Source of the DNA: Planctomycetota bacterium
Lineage (GTDB): Bacteria > Planctomycetota > J058
Reading direction: 5' to 3'
Assembly: GCA_003695705.1 (NCBI GenBank)
Contig: RFHU01000380.1
Span: 1-43,070, forward strand
Length of the DNA: 43,070 nucleotides
Shown: positions 1-9,977 of the stretch, piece after piece
Position numbering within the stretch: position 1 is the stretch's first letter
Layout: every line of letters starts with the position of its first letter
Made by a program: the position numbers and the translations under genes
The notes under the pieces: generated by a model
The model's input: the letters and a program-made list of their open reading frames with translations, nothing else
Told to the model about the DNA's origin: nothing
Databases searched by the model: none

Positions 1-1253
1 CCCCCGGCGCCCCGGAGCCCGCCGGCGGCGACCCCGTCCCCGCCGCCCCTGCGCCCAAGGCCGTGCGCCTCGACCGCGGCGAAGGCGACGCGGCGGAGTT
101 CCCCCTCCTGGCGGACCGCAGCCCCAAGCGCTGGACCGAACGCGCCTTCTTCGTGAACGCCCTCGCCGAGGTTCGCCCTGCGCGCCCGTACGTCGTACGG
201 GCCCTCCGCCTTGCCCTCGCCGACCGCTTCCCCCTCAACCGCGCCTTCGCCCTGCGCGGCCTGGCGCGCATCGCCGACGGGGGCTTCCTGCGTGCCTACG
301 GAAGCCGGGGCCTTTTCGAGGCCCTGCGCGGCCTCGTCGCCGACGACGAGGACTACGTCGCCCGCACCAGCCAGGACCTCCTCCTCCGCATGGCGGGCGG
401 CGGTTCCGAGCGCTCTGCCGCCGAGTGGTCCGCCTGGTGGGAGGAGGCCGGCCAGGCGCTCTTCGCCGACTCGGCGCGCCACCCACCGGCGACGGCAGGC
501 GAACGCTCCGCCCCCGCGGATCCGGCTTCGGACGCCGATCGCCGAGCGGCCGCGCGTCTGACCTCGCAGACCCGCGCGGGCTTCCGCGTGTTCAGCAAGC
601 TCCGCAGCCAAGGCCTCGACCTGTGCTTCGCGATCGACGTCACCAAGAGCATGACCGACGAGCTCGCGCGCATGCGCGCCCAGGTCACCGAGATCACCTC
701 CTTCATGCAGCTCCTCCTCGAAGGCAAGGCACGCCTGGGCTACGTCACCTTCGGTGACCGGGTCGTGCAGCAGCGCACCCTCACGCGAAAGCTGCCCGCC
801 TTCGCGCGCTCGGTCGAGGAGATCCGCATCTTCGACGACCCCAACGACCGCTCGGTCGAGGAGGCGATCGCGCTGGGGCTCGAGGCGGCCCTCACCCGAG
901 GCATGGGCTGGCGGCGCAAGGCGCGCAAGGTCGTCCTCCTCCTTGGCGACGCCCCCCCCCTCGACCCCGATCGCTGCCGTCGCCTGGCCGAACTCGCCGG
1001 CAAGAAGGGGGTGGCCATCAACGGCCTCATTGCCCGGCCGCCGGCCAAGTACGCCACGCGCTGGCCTCCGCGCCCTGCCTTCGAAGAGATCGCCCGCCTC
1101 TCGGGCGGGAGTGTGGCCGAACTCGAGCGGCCCGAGGATCTGATCGCCCGCATCCTCACGCTCTCCCTCGGGACCGACCGCGAAGAGGACCTGCGCCGCT
1201 TCGTCCACGCCTACCGCGAGGTCACCGGCGCTGCGGATCCGCGCGGCCGCTGA
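1..1253 (+). CDS. HEAT-like/VWA-domain protein, 5' partial
   Basis: The reading frame is open to the left edge, so the N terminus is missing. The first visible residues are a Pro/Ala-rich linker, and the GTG at 62-64 has no ribosome binding site, so I do not take it as the start. A helical HEAT-like segment follows, closing with the tryptophan cluster EWSAWW. After a low-complexity linker comes a von Willebrand A domain: the MIDAS-type motif reads DVTKS (family D-x-S/T-x-S) in a hydrophobic strand, followed by the predicted alternating strands and helices (VVLLLGDAPP is the strand carrying the later metal-site Asp). VWA domains bind metal and protein partners; the role here is unknown. The same tryptophan cluster ends the protein at 8120-9487. 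The domain call is firm, the function open. Confidence 0.8.
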   Translation, partial: PGAPEPAGGDPVPAAPAPKAVRLDRGEGDAAEFPLLADRSPKRWTERAFFVNALAEVRPARPYVVRALRLALADRFPLNRAFALRGLARIADGGFLRAYGSRGLFEALRGLVADDEDYVARTSQDLLLRMAGGGSERSAAEWSAWWEEAGQALFADSARHPPATAGERSAPADPASDADRRAAARLTSQTRAGFRVFSKLRSQGLDLCFAIDVTKSMTDELARMRAQVTEITSFMQLLLEGKARLGYVTFGDRVVQQRTLTRKLPAFARSVEEIRIFDDPNDRSVEEAIALGLEAALTRGMGWRRKARKVVLLLGDAPPLDPDRCRRLAELAGKKGVAINGLIARPPAKYATRWPPRPAFEEIARLSGGSVAELERPEDLIARILTLSLGTDREEDLRRFVHAYREVTGAADPRGR

Positions 1254-1303
1254 CCTCCTCGGCCCCGCGCGCCGCAGGGCACTCCCGCCCCCCGAACCCC
1301 TGA

Positions 1304-1309
1304 TAGGCT
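1304..1309 (+). promoter_or_regulatory. -10-like box TAGGCT, possible leaderless promoter
   Basis: TAGGCT lies 7 nt before the ATG at 1317. With usual -10 to +1 spacing, transcription would start at or next to the ATG. There is no Shine-Dalgarno sequence between box and start. No TTGACA-like -35 is visible. It belongs to a family of TAGRNT boxes seen before several genes in this window. Confidence 0.45.
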
Positions 1310-1316
1310 CGCGAAC

Positions 1317-2027
1317 ATGAGAGAGCGCCTCCCCGTCGTCCTCCTGCGCTGCGGCGAACCGGTCCGCGACGTCCGGAACGCCGTTGGCGACTACAGCCTC
1401 TGGTTCCAGCGGGCGCTGGAAGAGCCCCTAGGCGTGGTCGACCTCCGCGACCCCACCGAGCCCCTCCCCGACGCCGCGGGCTACATCGTCATGGGCTCCC
1501 CTCTGGCCGTCTACGACCCCCACCCCTGGCTGCCGCGAGCGCTCGACGTGGCCCGCCTCCTCCTCGAAGGCCAACGACCCGCCCTGGGGGTGTGCTTCGG
1601 GCACCAGCTCTTCGCTTGCGCGGCCGGCGGGCGCGTCGAGCGCAATCCCCGCGGCGTCGAGGTCGGCACCGTGGAGGTCGCGCTCACCGACGCCGCCGCA
1701 GACGACCCCCTCCTCGCAGGCCTCGGCCCGCGCCTGCGCGTCAACGCCTCGCACGACGACACGGTGTCCGAGCTCCCTCCCGGCCCGCAACTCCTAGGGA
1801 GCTCGGAGCGGGAGCCCCGGCAGATCCTCCGCTGGGGAGAGCGCGTGTGGTCGGTCCAGTTCCATCCGGAAATGCGCCGCGCCGAGACTCGCCTCGCCGT
1901 CCGCTGGAGGACCCCTCGCATCCTCGAAGAGGGAGGAGACCCCGAGGACCTCGCCGAGCGTGTCGAGGAGGCTCCCCACGGGAGACGCCTCCTGGAGAAC
2001 TTCCTCTCTCTCGTCCGCTCCGACTGA
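1317..2027 (+). CDS. Class I glutamine amidotransferase (GATase1) domain protein
   Basis: A 236-residue single-domain protein with the complete glutaminase triad: nucleophile Cys93 in the elbow GVCFGHQL, and His183 and Glu185 in QFHPEM. These residues hydrolyse glutamine to glutamate and ammonia. The stand-alone form resembles the GMP-synthase-like GATase1 group, whose members act on varied substrates (for example gamma-glutamyl conjugates) or give ammonia to a partner. No synthetase partner is encoded nearby, so the substrate cannot be assigned. The ATG at 1317 was chosen because MRERLPVVLL starts the first beta strand directly; no ribosome binding site is visible, and a TAGGCT box 7 nt upstream suggests a leaderless message. 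Confidence 0.88.
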   Translation: MRERLPVVLLRCGEPVRDVRNAVGDYSLWFQRALEEPLGVVDLRDPTEPLPDAAGYIVMGSPLAVYDPHPWLPRALDVARLLLEGQRPALGVCFGHQLFACAAGGRVERNPRGVEVGTVEVALTDAAADDPLLAGLGPRLRVNASHDDTVSELPPGPQLLGSSEREPRQILRWGERVWSVQFHPEMRRAETRLAVRWRTPRILEEGGDPEDLAERVEEAPHGRRLLENFLSLVRSD

Positions 2028-2109
2028 CCTCCGCCGCCGCCCGGCGCCTCCCGCGAGCGCCGGGGACCCGGATCTGTGGCACGCCCCTTGGGGCGAAGCG
2101 TCGGTGCGG

Positions 2110-2115
2110 TATCCT
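2110..2115 (+). promoter_or_regulatory. -10-like box TATCCT before the redoxin gene
   Basis: TATCCT lies about 43 nt before the GTG at 2159, which has its own GGAGG at 2148-2152. It fits the A/T-bounded boxes seen before other genes here, in an otherwise GC-rich 131-bp gap. No clear -35. Confidence 0.3.
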
Positions 2116-2158
2116 CGGGGCGCTCGGCCGAGCGCGCGGTCGGGCCCGGAGGTGCGCC

Positions 2159-3178
2159 GTGCGCCGCCCACACTTCCTCGCCTGTTGCCTCTGCAGCCTC
2201 TTCGCCCTCGGCTCCTCCTTGGGGCGCGCCCAAGACGAGTCCTCCTGGCGCGGCCAGGTCGACGTGCTCATCGATCGCTGGTCCAACGACTTGGGGCGCG
2301 CTCGCGTGGAACGGGCCCTCGCCATCGTCGACGAACATCTCGCCAAGGAGCGGAACCGCAAGGACGGCGAAGCCTGGTTGACCAAGGCCCGCCTCCTCCT
2401 CGCCCGGCCCCACGCCCGACGAGGCGACGCCCACTACCTGGCCACCCAGCGGGCCCGCGACGCCCGGCGCGCCCTCGAAGCCGCCGACGTCGCCGCCTCC
2501 ACCCTCCTGGCCGAGCGCCGGCAACAGGCGCTCGCCCTCGCCTGCGTGGCCAGCGAGCAGCGCCTGCAGCGGGACCTGAGCCGCCTCGAACTCGTCCCGG
2601 GCAGCCCGCGCCGCGAGGAACTCCTGCGCGAAGGCACCGCGGACGTCGCCCGTCGGCGCGCCGCCCTCGAGCGCGCCGTCGGCTCTCCCGAGAAGGCCGC
2701 CGCGCTCATCGCCACCGAGCTGCGACGCGTCCTCGCCCTGCGCGACATCGACCGCCTCGGGACCTTTCCCCTTCCCATCGGCCAGGACGACATCGACGGC
2801 CAACCCGTGGACCTCAGCGCCTACCGGGGCAAGGTCCTCCTCATCCTCTTTTGGTCGAGCAAGATCGGCGACGCGAGCGTCCTGGGGGAGATCGCTCGCA
2901 CGCAGAAGGAGACCGGCGCCTTCGAAGTCCTGGCCATCAACCTCGACGAGACCCGCGAGGCCATGCAGGAAGCCCTGGCCGCTCTGGACAACCCGCCTTG
3001 GAGGCACTGCTTCGACGGTCGAGGCATCGCCGGAACCGTGGCGCGGGCCTGGGGAGTGCGCGCCCTTCCCAGCGGCGTCCTCCTCGACCGCAGCGGCCGG
3101 GTGCGCTACGTGGACCCGTGGCGCGAGAGCCTCCGCCTCGCGGTCGAAGAACTCCTGGCCCGCGATCGAGAACGCTGA
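2159..3178 (+). CDS. Secreted thioredoxin-fold (TlpA/redoxin-like) protein lacking the CXXC motif
   Basis: The GTG at 2159 is preferred because GGAGG sits 6 nt upstream and translation from it gives a clean signal peptide ([24 protein letters not shown], then QDESS). The reading frame is open far upstream, but that part looks like a shadow. The protein has 339 residues. Residues about 25-195 are charged and helical (TPR-like). Residues about 200-339 form a TlpA-like domain: [13 protein letters not shown] is the strand before the usual active site, and [19 protein letters not shown] carries the conserved cis-proline region. Where TlpA has W-C-x-x-C the protein has W-S-S-K-I at 232-236, so it should not do CXXC dithiol chemistry. 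It is probably periplasmic, as a structural or binding relative of TlpA. Confidence 0.8.
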   Translation: MRRPHFLACCLCSLFALGSSLGRAQDESSWRGQVDVLIDRWSNDLGRARVERALAIVDEHLAKERNRKDGEAWLTKARLLLARPHARRGDAHYLATQRARDARRALEAADVAASTLLAERRQQALALACVASEQRLQRDLSRLELVPGSPRREELLREGTADVARRRAALERAVGSPEKAAALIATELRRVLALRDIDRLGTFPLPIGQDDIDGQPVDLSAYRGKVLLILFWSSKIGDASVLGEIARTQKETGAFEVLAINLDETREAMQEALAALDNPPWRHCFDGRGIAGTVARAWGVRALPSGVLLDRSGRVRYVDPWRESLRLAVEELLARDRER

Positions 3179-3185
3179 GTCCCCC

Positions 3186-3207
3186 TGCCAAGGCTGCCAG
3201 CCTGGCA
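3186..3207. promoter_or_regulatory. Candidate chaperone operator upstream of clpB (TGCCA-GCC-TGGCA)
   Basis: A perfect inverted repeat TGCCA-N3-TGGCA occupies 3195-3207 (extended to 7-bp arms CTGCCAG/CTGGCAG). An extra TGCCA half-site followed by AGG lies at 3186-3190. The site is 88 bp before the clpB start. The same 13-bp palindrome occurs before both hsp20 genes. Either operator or promoter role is inference. Confidence 0.5.
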
Positions 3208-3295
3208 GGCGCCAGCACAGACAAAGCCCGACCGCGCAACCACTTCCATTCGGGCACGGGACGTGCGCCGGCCCCCTCGCCAAGGGAGCCCGCCC

Positions 3296-5914
<2,619 letters not shown>

Positions 5915-5978
5915 ACGGGCCAGGCGCGGCGCGGGAGCGCGCGAGCTCTTCCGTGCCGCGCCCCGCCGCTTGGGGCCC

Positions 5979-5993
5979 CCGACCCGCGGTCGG
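5979..5993. terminator. Short GC hairpin between convergent clpB and kdsD
   Basis: CCGACC-CGC-GGTCGG forms a 6-bp stem with a 3-nt loop in the 106-bp gap between the converging genes. There is no T-run on either strand, so it could act in both directions only as a weak or Rho-assisted terminator. Confidence 0.3.
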
Positions 5994-6020
5994 CGGTCCC
6001 CTCGAGCTCCCGTCAGCCGC

Positions 6021-6989
6021 TCAGCCGACGGTGCCCAGAATGTCTTGAATGTCGACGATCCCCACGGGGCGCCCGTCGGCGTCGACGACGGGGAGTTCGT
6101 CCACCTTCAGTTCGTTGAGGAGGTGGGCCGCGGCGCTGGCAAGCCTCCCGACCTCGATGGTTCGCGGGTTGCGCGTCATGAAGTCGCCCACTTTCTGGTC
6201 GTCGATGCTCGCCCCCTTGACCAGACGGCGCCGCAGGTCGCCGTCGGTGAAGATCCCGCACAGCCGCCCGTCCGCATCGACCACCGAAATGGCGCCCGCC
6301 CGCGCGCGGGTGATCCGCAACAGCGCCTCGCGCAGGGGCGCGTCGGCCTCGATCACCGCGTGGCGCTCTCCCTTGCGCATGACCTCCTCGACCTTCATGA
6401 GTTTGCGTCCCAGCGACCCGCCGGGGTGGTAGAAGGCGTAGTCCTCGCTGCTGAAGCCGCGCAGCTTCATGACGGTCAGGGCCAGCGCGTCGCCCAGGGC
6501 CAGCATGGCCGTGGTGGTGGTCGAGGGCGCAAGGGCAAGGGGGCAGGCCTCGTCGAGGTCCCCAATGTGCAGCAACAGGTCGGCCGCGTTCGCGAGGGGC
6601 GAGCCGGCGTCGCCGGTGAGCGCAACGGTCGGAACCCCCAGCTTGTTCAGGGGGACGAGGAGTTCGACCACTTCGCGGGTCTTGCCGCTGTTGGAGATCA
6701 ACAGGGCGACGTCGCCCTTGACCACGCGGCCAAGGTCTCCGTGCAGCGCCTCGGCCGCGTGGAGGGCGTGCGAAGGGGTCCCCGTCGACGCCAAGGTCGC
6801 GGAGATCTTCTGCCCGATCAACCAGGCCTTCCCCATGCCGGAGACGACCACGCGCCCCGTGCAGCCCAGGATCAGCTCCACCGCCTGCCCGAAGTGCTCC
6901 TCGTCGATGCGCTCCACGAGGCCGTTGAGCGCCGCGGCCTCGTGCCGCACCACCTCTCGAGCGTAGGCGACCGACTCGCTCCGTTTCAC
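6021..6989 (-). CDS. kdsD: Arabinose-5-phosphate isomerase (KpsF/GutQ family)
   Basis: Converts D-ribulose 5-phosphate to D-arabinose 5-phosphate, the first committed step to Kdo for LPS (or capsule), in the cytoplasm. The 322-residue length is typical. The N-terminal SIS domain shows SGMGKAWLIGQKISATLASTG and the sugar-phosphate loop SNSGKTREVVELL, with HALHAAEALHGDLG between them, as in KdsD. Two CBS domains (about 200-322) follow, including GIFTDGDLRRRL and GIVDIQDIL. The start is a GTG with AAAGGAG overlapping the end of gcvT, 10 bp upstream, so the two genes are probably cotranscribed. It supports an LPS-bearing outer membrane. Whether the product feeds LPS or capsule cannot be told. Confidence 0.93.
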   Translation of the reverse strand: MKRSESVAYAREVVRHEAAALNGLVERIDEEHFGQAVELILGCTGRVVVSGMGKAWLIGQKISATLASTGTPSHALHAAEALHGDLGRVVKGDVALLISNSGKTREVVELLVPLNKLGVPTVALTGDAGSPLANAADLLLHIGDLDEACPLALAPSTTTTAMLALGDALALTVMKLRGFSSEDYAFYHPGGSLGRKLMKVEEVMRKGERHAVIEADAPLREALLRITRARAGAISVVDADGRLCGIFTDGDLRRRLVKGASIDDQKVGDFMTRNPRTIEVGRLASAAAHLLNELKVDELPVVDADGRPVGIVDIQDILGTVG

Positions 6990-6999
6990 GCGCTCTCCT

Positions 7000-8094
7000 T
7001 TAGGCCGTCCCCTTGCGAGTGCGGCTGTAGAAGGGAAGCGCCGTCGGCCGCATGGGATAGCGCCTCCCCGAGACCTCGACCTCCCAGCCCTCGGCCGACT
7101 CGGAGAGCGCGCGGGGGACGTAGGCCATGCACACCACCTTCCCCAGGGTCGGACTCTTGGTGCCGCTCGTGACGCGCCCGCAGGCCTCGCCGTCGTGCAG
7201 GACCGTCGCCCCCTGGCGAGGGATTCGCCGCCCCTCGACGACGAAACCGACGAGCTTGCGCCGCGGCCCCTCCGCCCGAACCCGGCGCAGGGCCTCTCGG
7301 CCGTAGAACTCGCCCGCGTCCAGCTTGACCGCGAAGTCCAGCCCCGCCTCGAGGGGATTCGTCTCCCGATCCAGCTCGTGTCCGTAGAGCGCCATTCCGG
7401 CCTCCAGGCGGAGGGTGTCCCGGGCCCCGAGACCGACGGGGCGCAGCCCCACCCCTTCGCCGCGCCGGAGCAGCTCGTCCCAGAGCCACTCCGCGCGCGC
7501 GGCGTCGAACACGAGTTCGTATCCGACCTCGCCGGTGTAGCCCGTGCGCGCCAGGAAGCAGGGCTCGCCCAGGACCATGGCCCCGGCGCAGCGGTAGTAC
7601 TTGAGCTTGGCGAGGTCGCGATCGCAGAGAGGTTCGAGGACCTCGCGCGCGCGGGGGCCCTGCACGGCGAGCATGGCCCAGCGGGTCGTCTCGTCGCTCA
7701 GTTCGACCTCCCCCTCCAGTCGCGGACGCATCCACTCCAAGACCGCCTCGCGGTTCGACGCGTTGACGACCAAGAGGATTGCTTCGGGCAGCACGTAGTA
7801 GATGCAGTCGTCGATCGCCCCGCCGTCCTCCGCGCACATCACTGCGTAGCGCGCTCGCCCCGGCTTGGTTCCCGGGACGTCGTTGGTCAAGAAGCGGTCG
7901 AGGGCCCGCGCGCGGTCGGGACCGGTCAGGCGCAGGCGTCCCATGTGCTGGAGGTCGAAGAGGCCCGCCCGCTCCCGGACTGCGGCGTGCTCGGCGAGGA
8001 TGCCCTCGTAGTGGACGGGCATTTCCCAGCCGCCGAATTCGATCATGCGCGCGCCGAGGGCGCGGTGCCTCGCGTTCAGGGCGGTTCGGTTCAT
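7000..8094 (-). CDS. gcvT: Glycine cleavage system T protein (aminomethyltransferase)
   Basis: Transfers the aminomethyl carbon from the lipoyl H protein to tetrahydrofolate, releasing ammonia and giving methylene-THF. It has 364 residues, the usual length. Family features are MIEFGGWEMPVHYEGILAEH near the N terminus, IDDCIYYVL, TRTGYTGEVGYELV, GARDTLRLEAGMALYGHEL and the NPLEAGLDFAV segment, followed by the C-terminal barrel (RRKLVGFVVEG, GRVTSGTKSPTLGKVV). The ATG is preceded by GAGGAG. No gcvH or gcvP is in view, so the other subunits must be elsewhere. It is the middle gene of a run with an upstream secreted protein (25-bp gap) and downstream kdsD (10-bp gap), with no obvious pathway link. 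Confidence 0.95.
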   Translation of the reverse strand: MNRTALNARHRALGARMIEFGGWEMPVHYEGILAEHAAVRERAGLFDLQHMGRLRLTGPDRARALDRFLTNDVPGTKPGRARYAVMCAEDGGAIDDCIYYVLPEAILLVVNASNREAVLEWMRPRLEGEVELSDETTRWAMLAVQGPRAREVLEPLCDRDLAKLKYYRCAGAMVLGEPCFLARTGYTGEVGYELVFDAARAEWLWDELLRRGEGVGLRPVGLGARDTLRLEAGMALYGHELDRETNPLEAGLDFAVKLDAGEFYGREALRRVRAEGPRRKLVGFVVEGRRIPRQGATVLHDGEACGRVTSGTKSPTLGKVVCMAYVPRALSESAEGWEVEVSGRRYPMRPTALPFYSRTRKGTA

Positions 8095-8119
8095 GGCTCG
8101 CTCCTCGCGCCGAGAGGGC

Positions 8120-9487
8120 TCAACGCTCCCCTGCAGGCCCGCGCCGACGCGGCCGGGATTCTCTCCCCTTCCACCAGATCAGCCACTCCTCGCGGGAGAA
8201 ATTCAGCGGCTCCCCGACGACCCGTGCCAGCCCCGCGCAGAGCGCCTCGCTCAAGGAACCCCTCGCCCCCTCGAGGGCGGAGGCCAGCAGCCGCAAAGCC
8301 TCCTCCTCGTCGGCGAGGGAGAGGACGAGGGCTGCGACGAAGGCTTGCCGGGCGGGCTCGCGGCGCTCGGCCAGGGTCCCCGAGGACGCCTTGGCCACGG
8401 CCTCGAGGAAGGCCGTCCGCGGGTTGCGAACGAGGCCGGCGTCGCCCGTTCCCACGGCCAGCACCGTGGCGCCCCCCGCCGGCACGAAGAGTTGCAGGGG
8501 CACCCCACCCACCTCCAGCGAACGCGCGCGCAAGCGCGCCGCCAGGTGGTAACGGCCCACCAAGCCCCGAGGGAGCCGCCGGTGCGGCGAGGGGAGTTCG
8601 ACGGGAAGACTCCGCGCCTGCCCCGGACCGAGGACGAGTTCTTCCTCGGGGGCGCGCAGCCAGCGCTGCACCCGCGTGCGCGTACGCGCCCCCGACGGCG
8701 CGAGCTCCTCGTAATCGAGCGTTACCAGCCCCAGGCGACGGTCCTCGGCCGCGACGATCCGCACCTCCTCGCCGCTCACGTTCTCGAGGCGTACGCGCGC
8801 GCGCAGCGCGCGCTCGGGCGTCAGGACTTCCTCCCCGCACACCAGGCGAGCGGAGAGTACGCTCTCGCGCGCGAGACGCTCGCGGCAGGCCCGCCGCAGC
8901 CGGATCAGGCGAGGGCGCAGGGGAGTCCGCGGCTCGAGGGCCAGGATCGCGTCGATCGCTTGCAGGGCGCCGTAGGTGTCTTCGGCAAGGTAGCGCTCCA
9001 AGGCGAGCCGGTACTTGGCGCGCGTCCAGTCCGCCGCCTCCGGCAGCGCCCCGTCCTCTCCCGCGCGCCTCCCGCCCCTCGCCTGAGGGCCGCCCAGGCG
9101 CTCGAGCAGGTCCTCGAGCGCGTCGACGAGCACCCGCTCCTCCGCGAGGGCCCGTTCGACCGGGCCGCGCGCCTCGCTTCCGCGCGCGAGGATCTCGCCG
9201 AGCAGGCGCTCGCGGCCGGCTCGATCCCGGCTCCTCAGTTCGGCGAGCAGACGTTCCAAGGGGGGGCGTTGCGCCTCCCCCTGCGCCGCCCGAGGGGCGC
9301 CTTGGCCGGGTGCCGGCGGGGAGGCCGGGCGCCCGTTCGGCGCAGGGGCGCTGGACGCGGGCCGCGCCCGCGCCGGCTCCTCCCCGCCGAAGAAGGGCCG
9401 GCGAGGACCCGAGGAACAGGCGCAGGCCCACGCCACCAGGAAGACCGCCCCGGCGCACGGGGTGCGGCGATGCGAGGCTGGGACCAT
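8120..9487 (-). CDS. Secreted HEAT-like protein of unknown function with W-rich C terminus
   Basis: 455 residues from the ATG at 9487, chosen because GGAG lies 6 nt upstream and it opens with a basic stretch then a hydrophobic segment (AGAVFLVAWACAC) like a signal or lipoprotein peptide; the lipobox is imperfect. An in-frame start 13 codons upstream has no ribosome binding site. Residues about 25-60 are Pro/Ala/Gly-rich, then come charged helices, a beta-rich region (about 210-340) and a final helical region ending in EEWLIWW, like the EWSAWW of the VWA protein at 1-1253. No enzyme motif is recognised. It is probably an envelope structural or scaffold protein. It shares a promoter region with the divergent STAS gene and leads the gcvT-kdsD run. 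Confidence 0.72.
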   Translation of the reverse strand: MVPASHRRTPCAGAVFLVAWACACSSGPRRPFFGGEEPARARPASSAPAPNGRPASPPAPGQGAPRAAQGEAQRPPLERLLAELRSRDRAGRERLLGEILARGSEARGPVERALAEERVLVDALEDLLERLGGPQARGGRRAGEDGALPEAADWTRAKYRLALERYLAEDTYGALQAIDAILALEPRTPLRPRLIRLRRACRERLARESVLSARLVCGEEVLTPERALRARVRLENVSGEEVRIVAAEDRRLGLVTLDYEELAPSGARTRTRVQRWLRAPEEELVLGPGQARSLPVELPSPHRRLPRGLVGRYHLAARLRARSLEVGGVPLQLFVPAGGATVLAVGTGDAGLVRNPRTAFLEAVAKASSGTLAERREPARQAFVAALVLSLADEEEALRLLASALEGARGSLSEALCAGLARVVGEPLNFSREEWLIWWKGRESRPRRRGPAGER

Positions 9488-9557
9488 GGTGGACTCCGGC
9501 GCGCGCGAGCGTCGGGGAAGGGGCATCGCGGCGGCGTATTGCCCGAGTCCGCGATGG

Positions 9558-9563
9558 TAGGAT
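9558..9563 (+). promoter_or_regulatory. -10-like box TAGGAT before the STAS gene
   Basis: TAGGAT lies 28 nt before the ATG at 9592, with a GGAGG at 9575-9579. TTGCCC lies only about 13 bp upstream of the box, too close for a normal -35, so the core promoter is only partly recognisable. Confidence 0.35.
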
Positions 9564-9591
9564 CTTTTGCTTACGGAGGCAACGGGGCAGC

Positions 9592-9960
9592 ATGTCGGAA
9601 CTCGAGATCACTCGCTCGAAGGACTCGGAGGTCAAGGTCCTCAGCCTCAAGGGCCAGCTCGACGCGCACACCTTCTCCTCGCTGCAAAAGGAACTCGAAT
9701 CCGCAGGGAACGAGGCGCAGCCCCGGGTGGTCCTCGACTGCGGCGCCCTCGAATACATCAGCAGCGCCGGCCTGGGCGTGCTCAAGAAGATGAGCCGCGA
9801 GTTCCGCGATCGCCAGGGCGACATTCGCTTGGCGGCCCTTCCCCCGAAGATCGACAACGTCGTGCAGCTGCTCGGCTTCGACAAGATCCTCCGTGTCTTC
9901 GGCGGCCTCGACGAGGCCGTGCGCTCCTTCGAGCAGGACCGAGACGCCGAGCAGCCCTAA
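9592..9960 (+). CDS. STAS-domain anti-sigma factor antagonist (SpoIIAA/RsbV-like)
   Basis: A single STAS domain of 122 residues. Proteins of this family bind an anti-sigma kinase and are switched off when it phosphorylates a conserved Ser. Here the loop reads YISSAGLGVL, with Ser58 aligned to the phosphoacceptor of SpoIIAA. The strands VLSLKGQLD and PRVVLDCGALEYI and the helix NVVQLLGFDKI are typical. No partner anti-sigma kinase, phosphatase or sigma factor is next to it, so it is an orphan switch. The ATG follows GGAGG at a long spacing (12 nt). It is divergent from the 8120-9487 gene and convergent with the S41 peptidase. Confidence 0.92.
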   Translation: MSELEITRSKDSEVKVLSLKGQLDAHTFSSLQKELESAGNEAQPRVVLDCGALEYISSAGLGVLKKMSREFRDRQGDIRLAALPPKIDNVVQLLGFDKILRVFGGLDEAVRSFEQDRDAEQP

Positions 9961-9977
9961 GGGAGCGGCGCCCGCCC

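Noticed and set aside
3179-3295. CIRCE or HAIR element before clpB
   Set aside because: No TTAGCACTC-N9-GAGTGCTAA or CTTGAGT-N7-ACTCAAG sequence is present.
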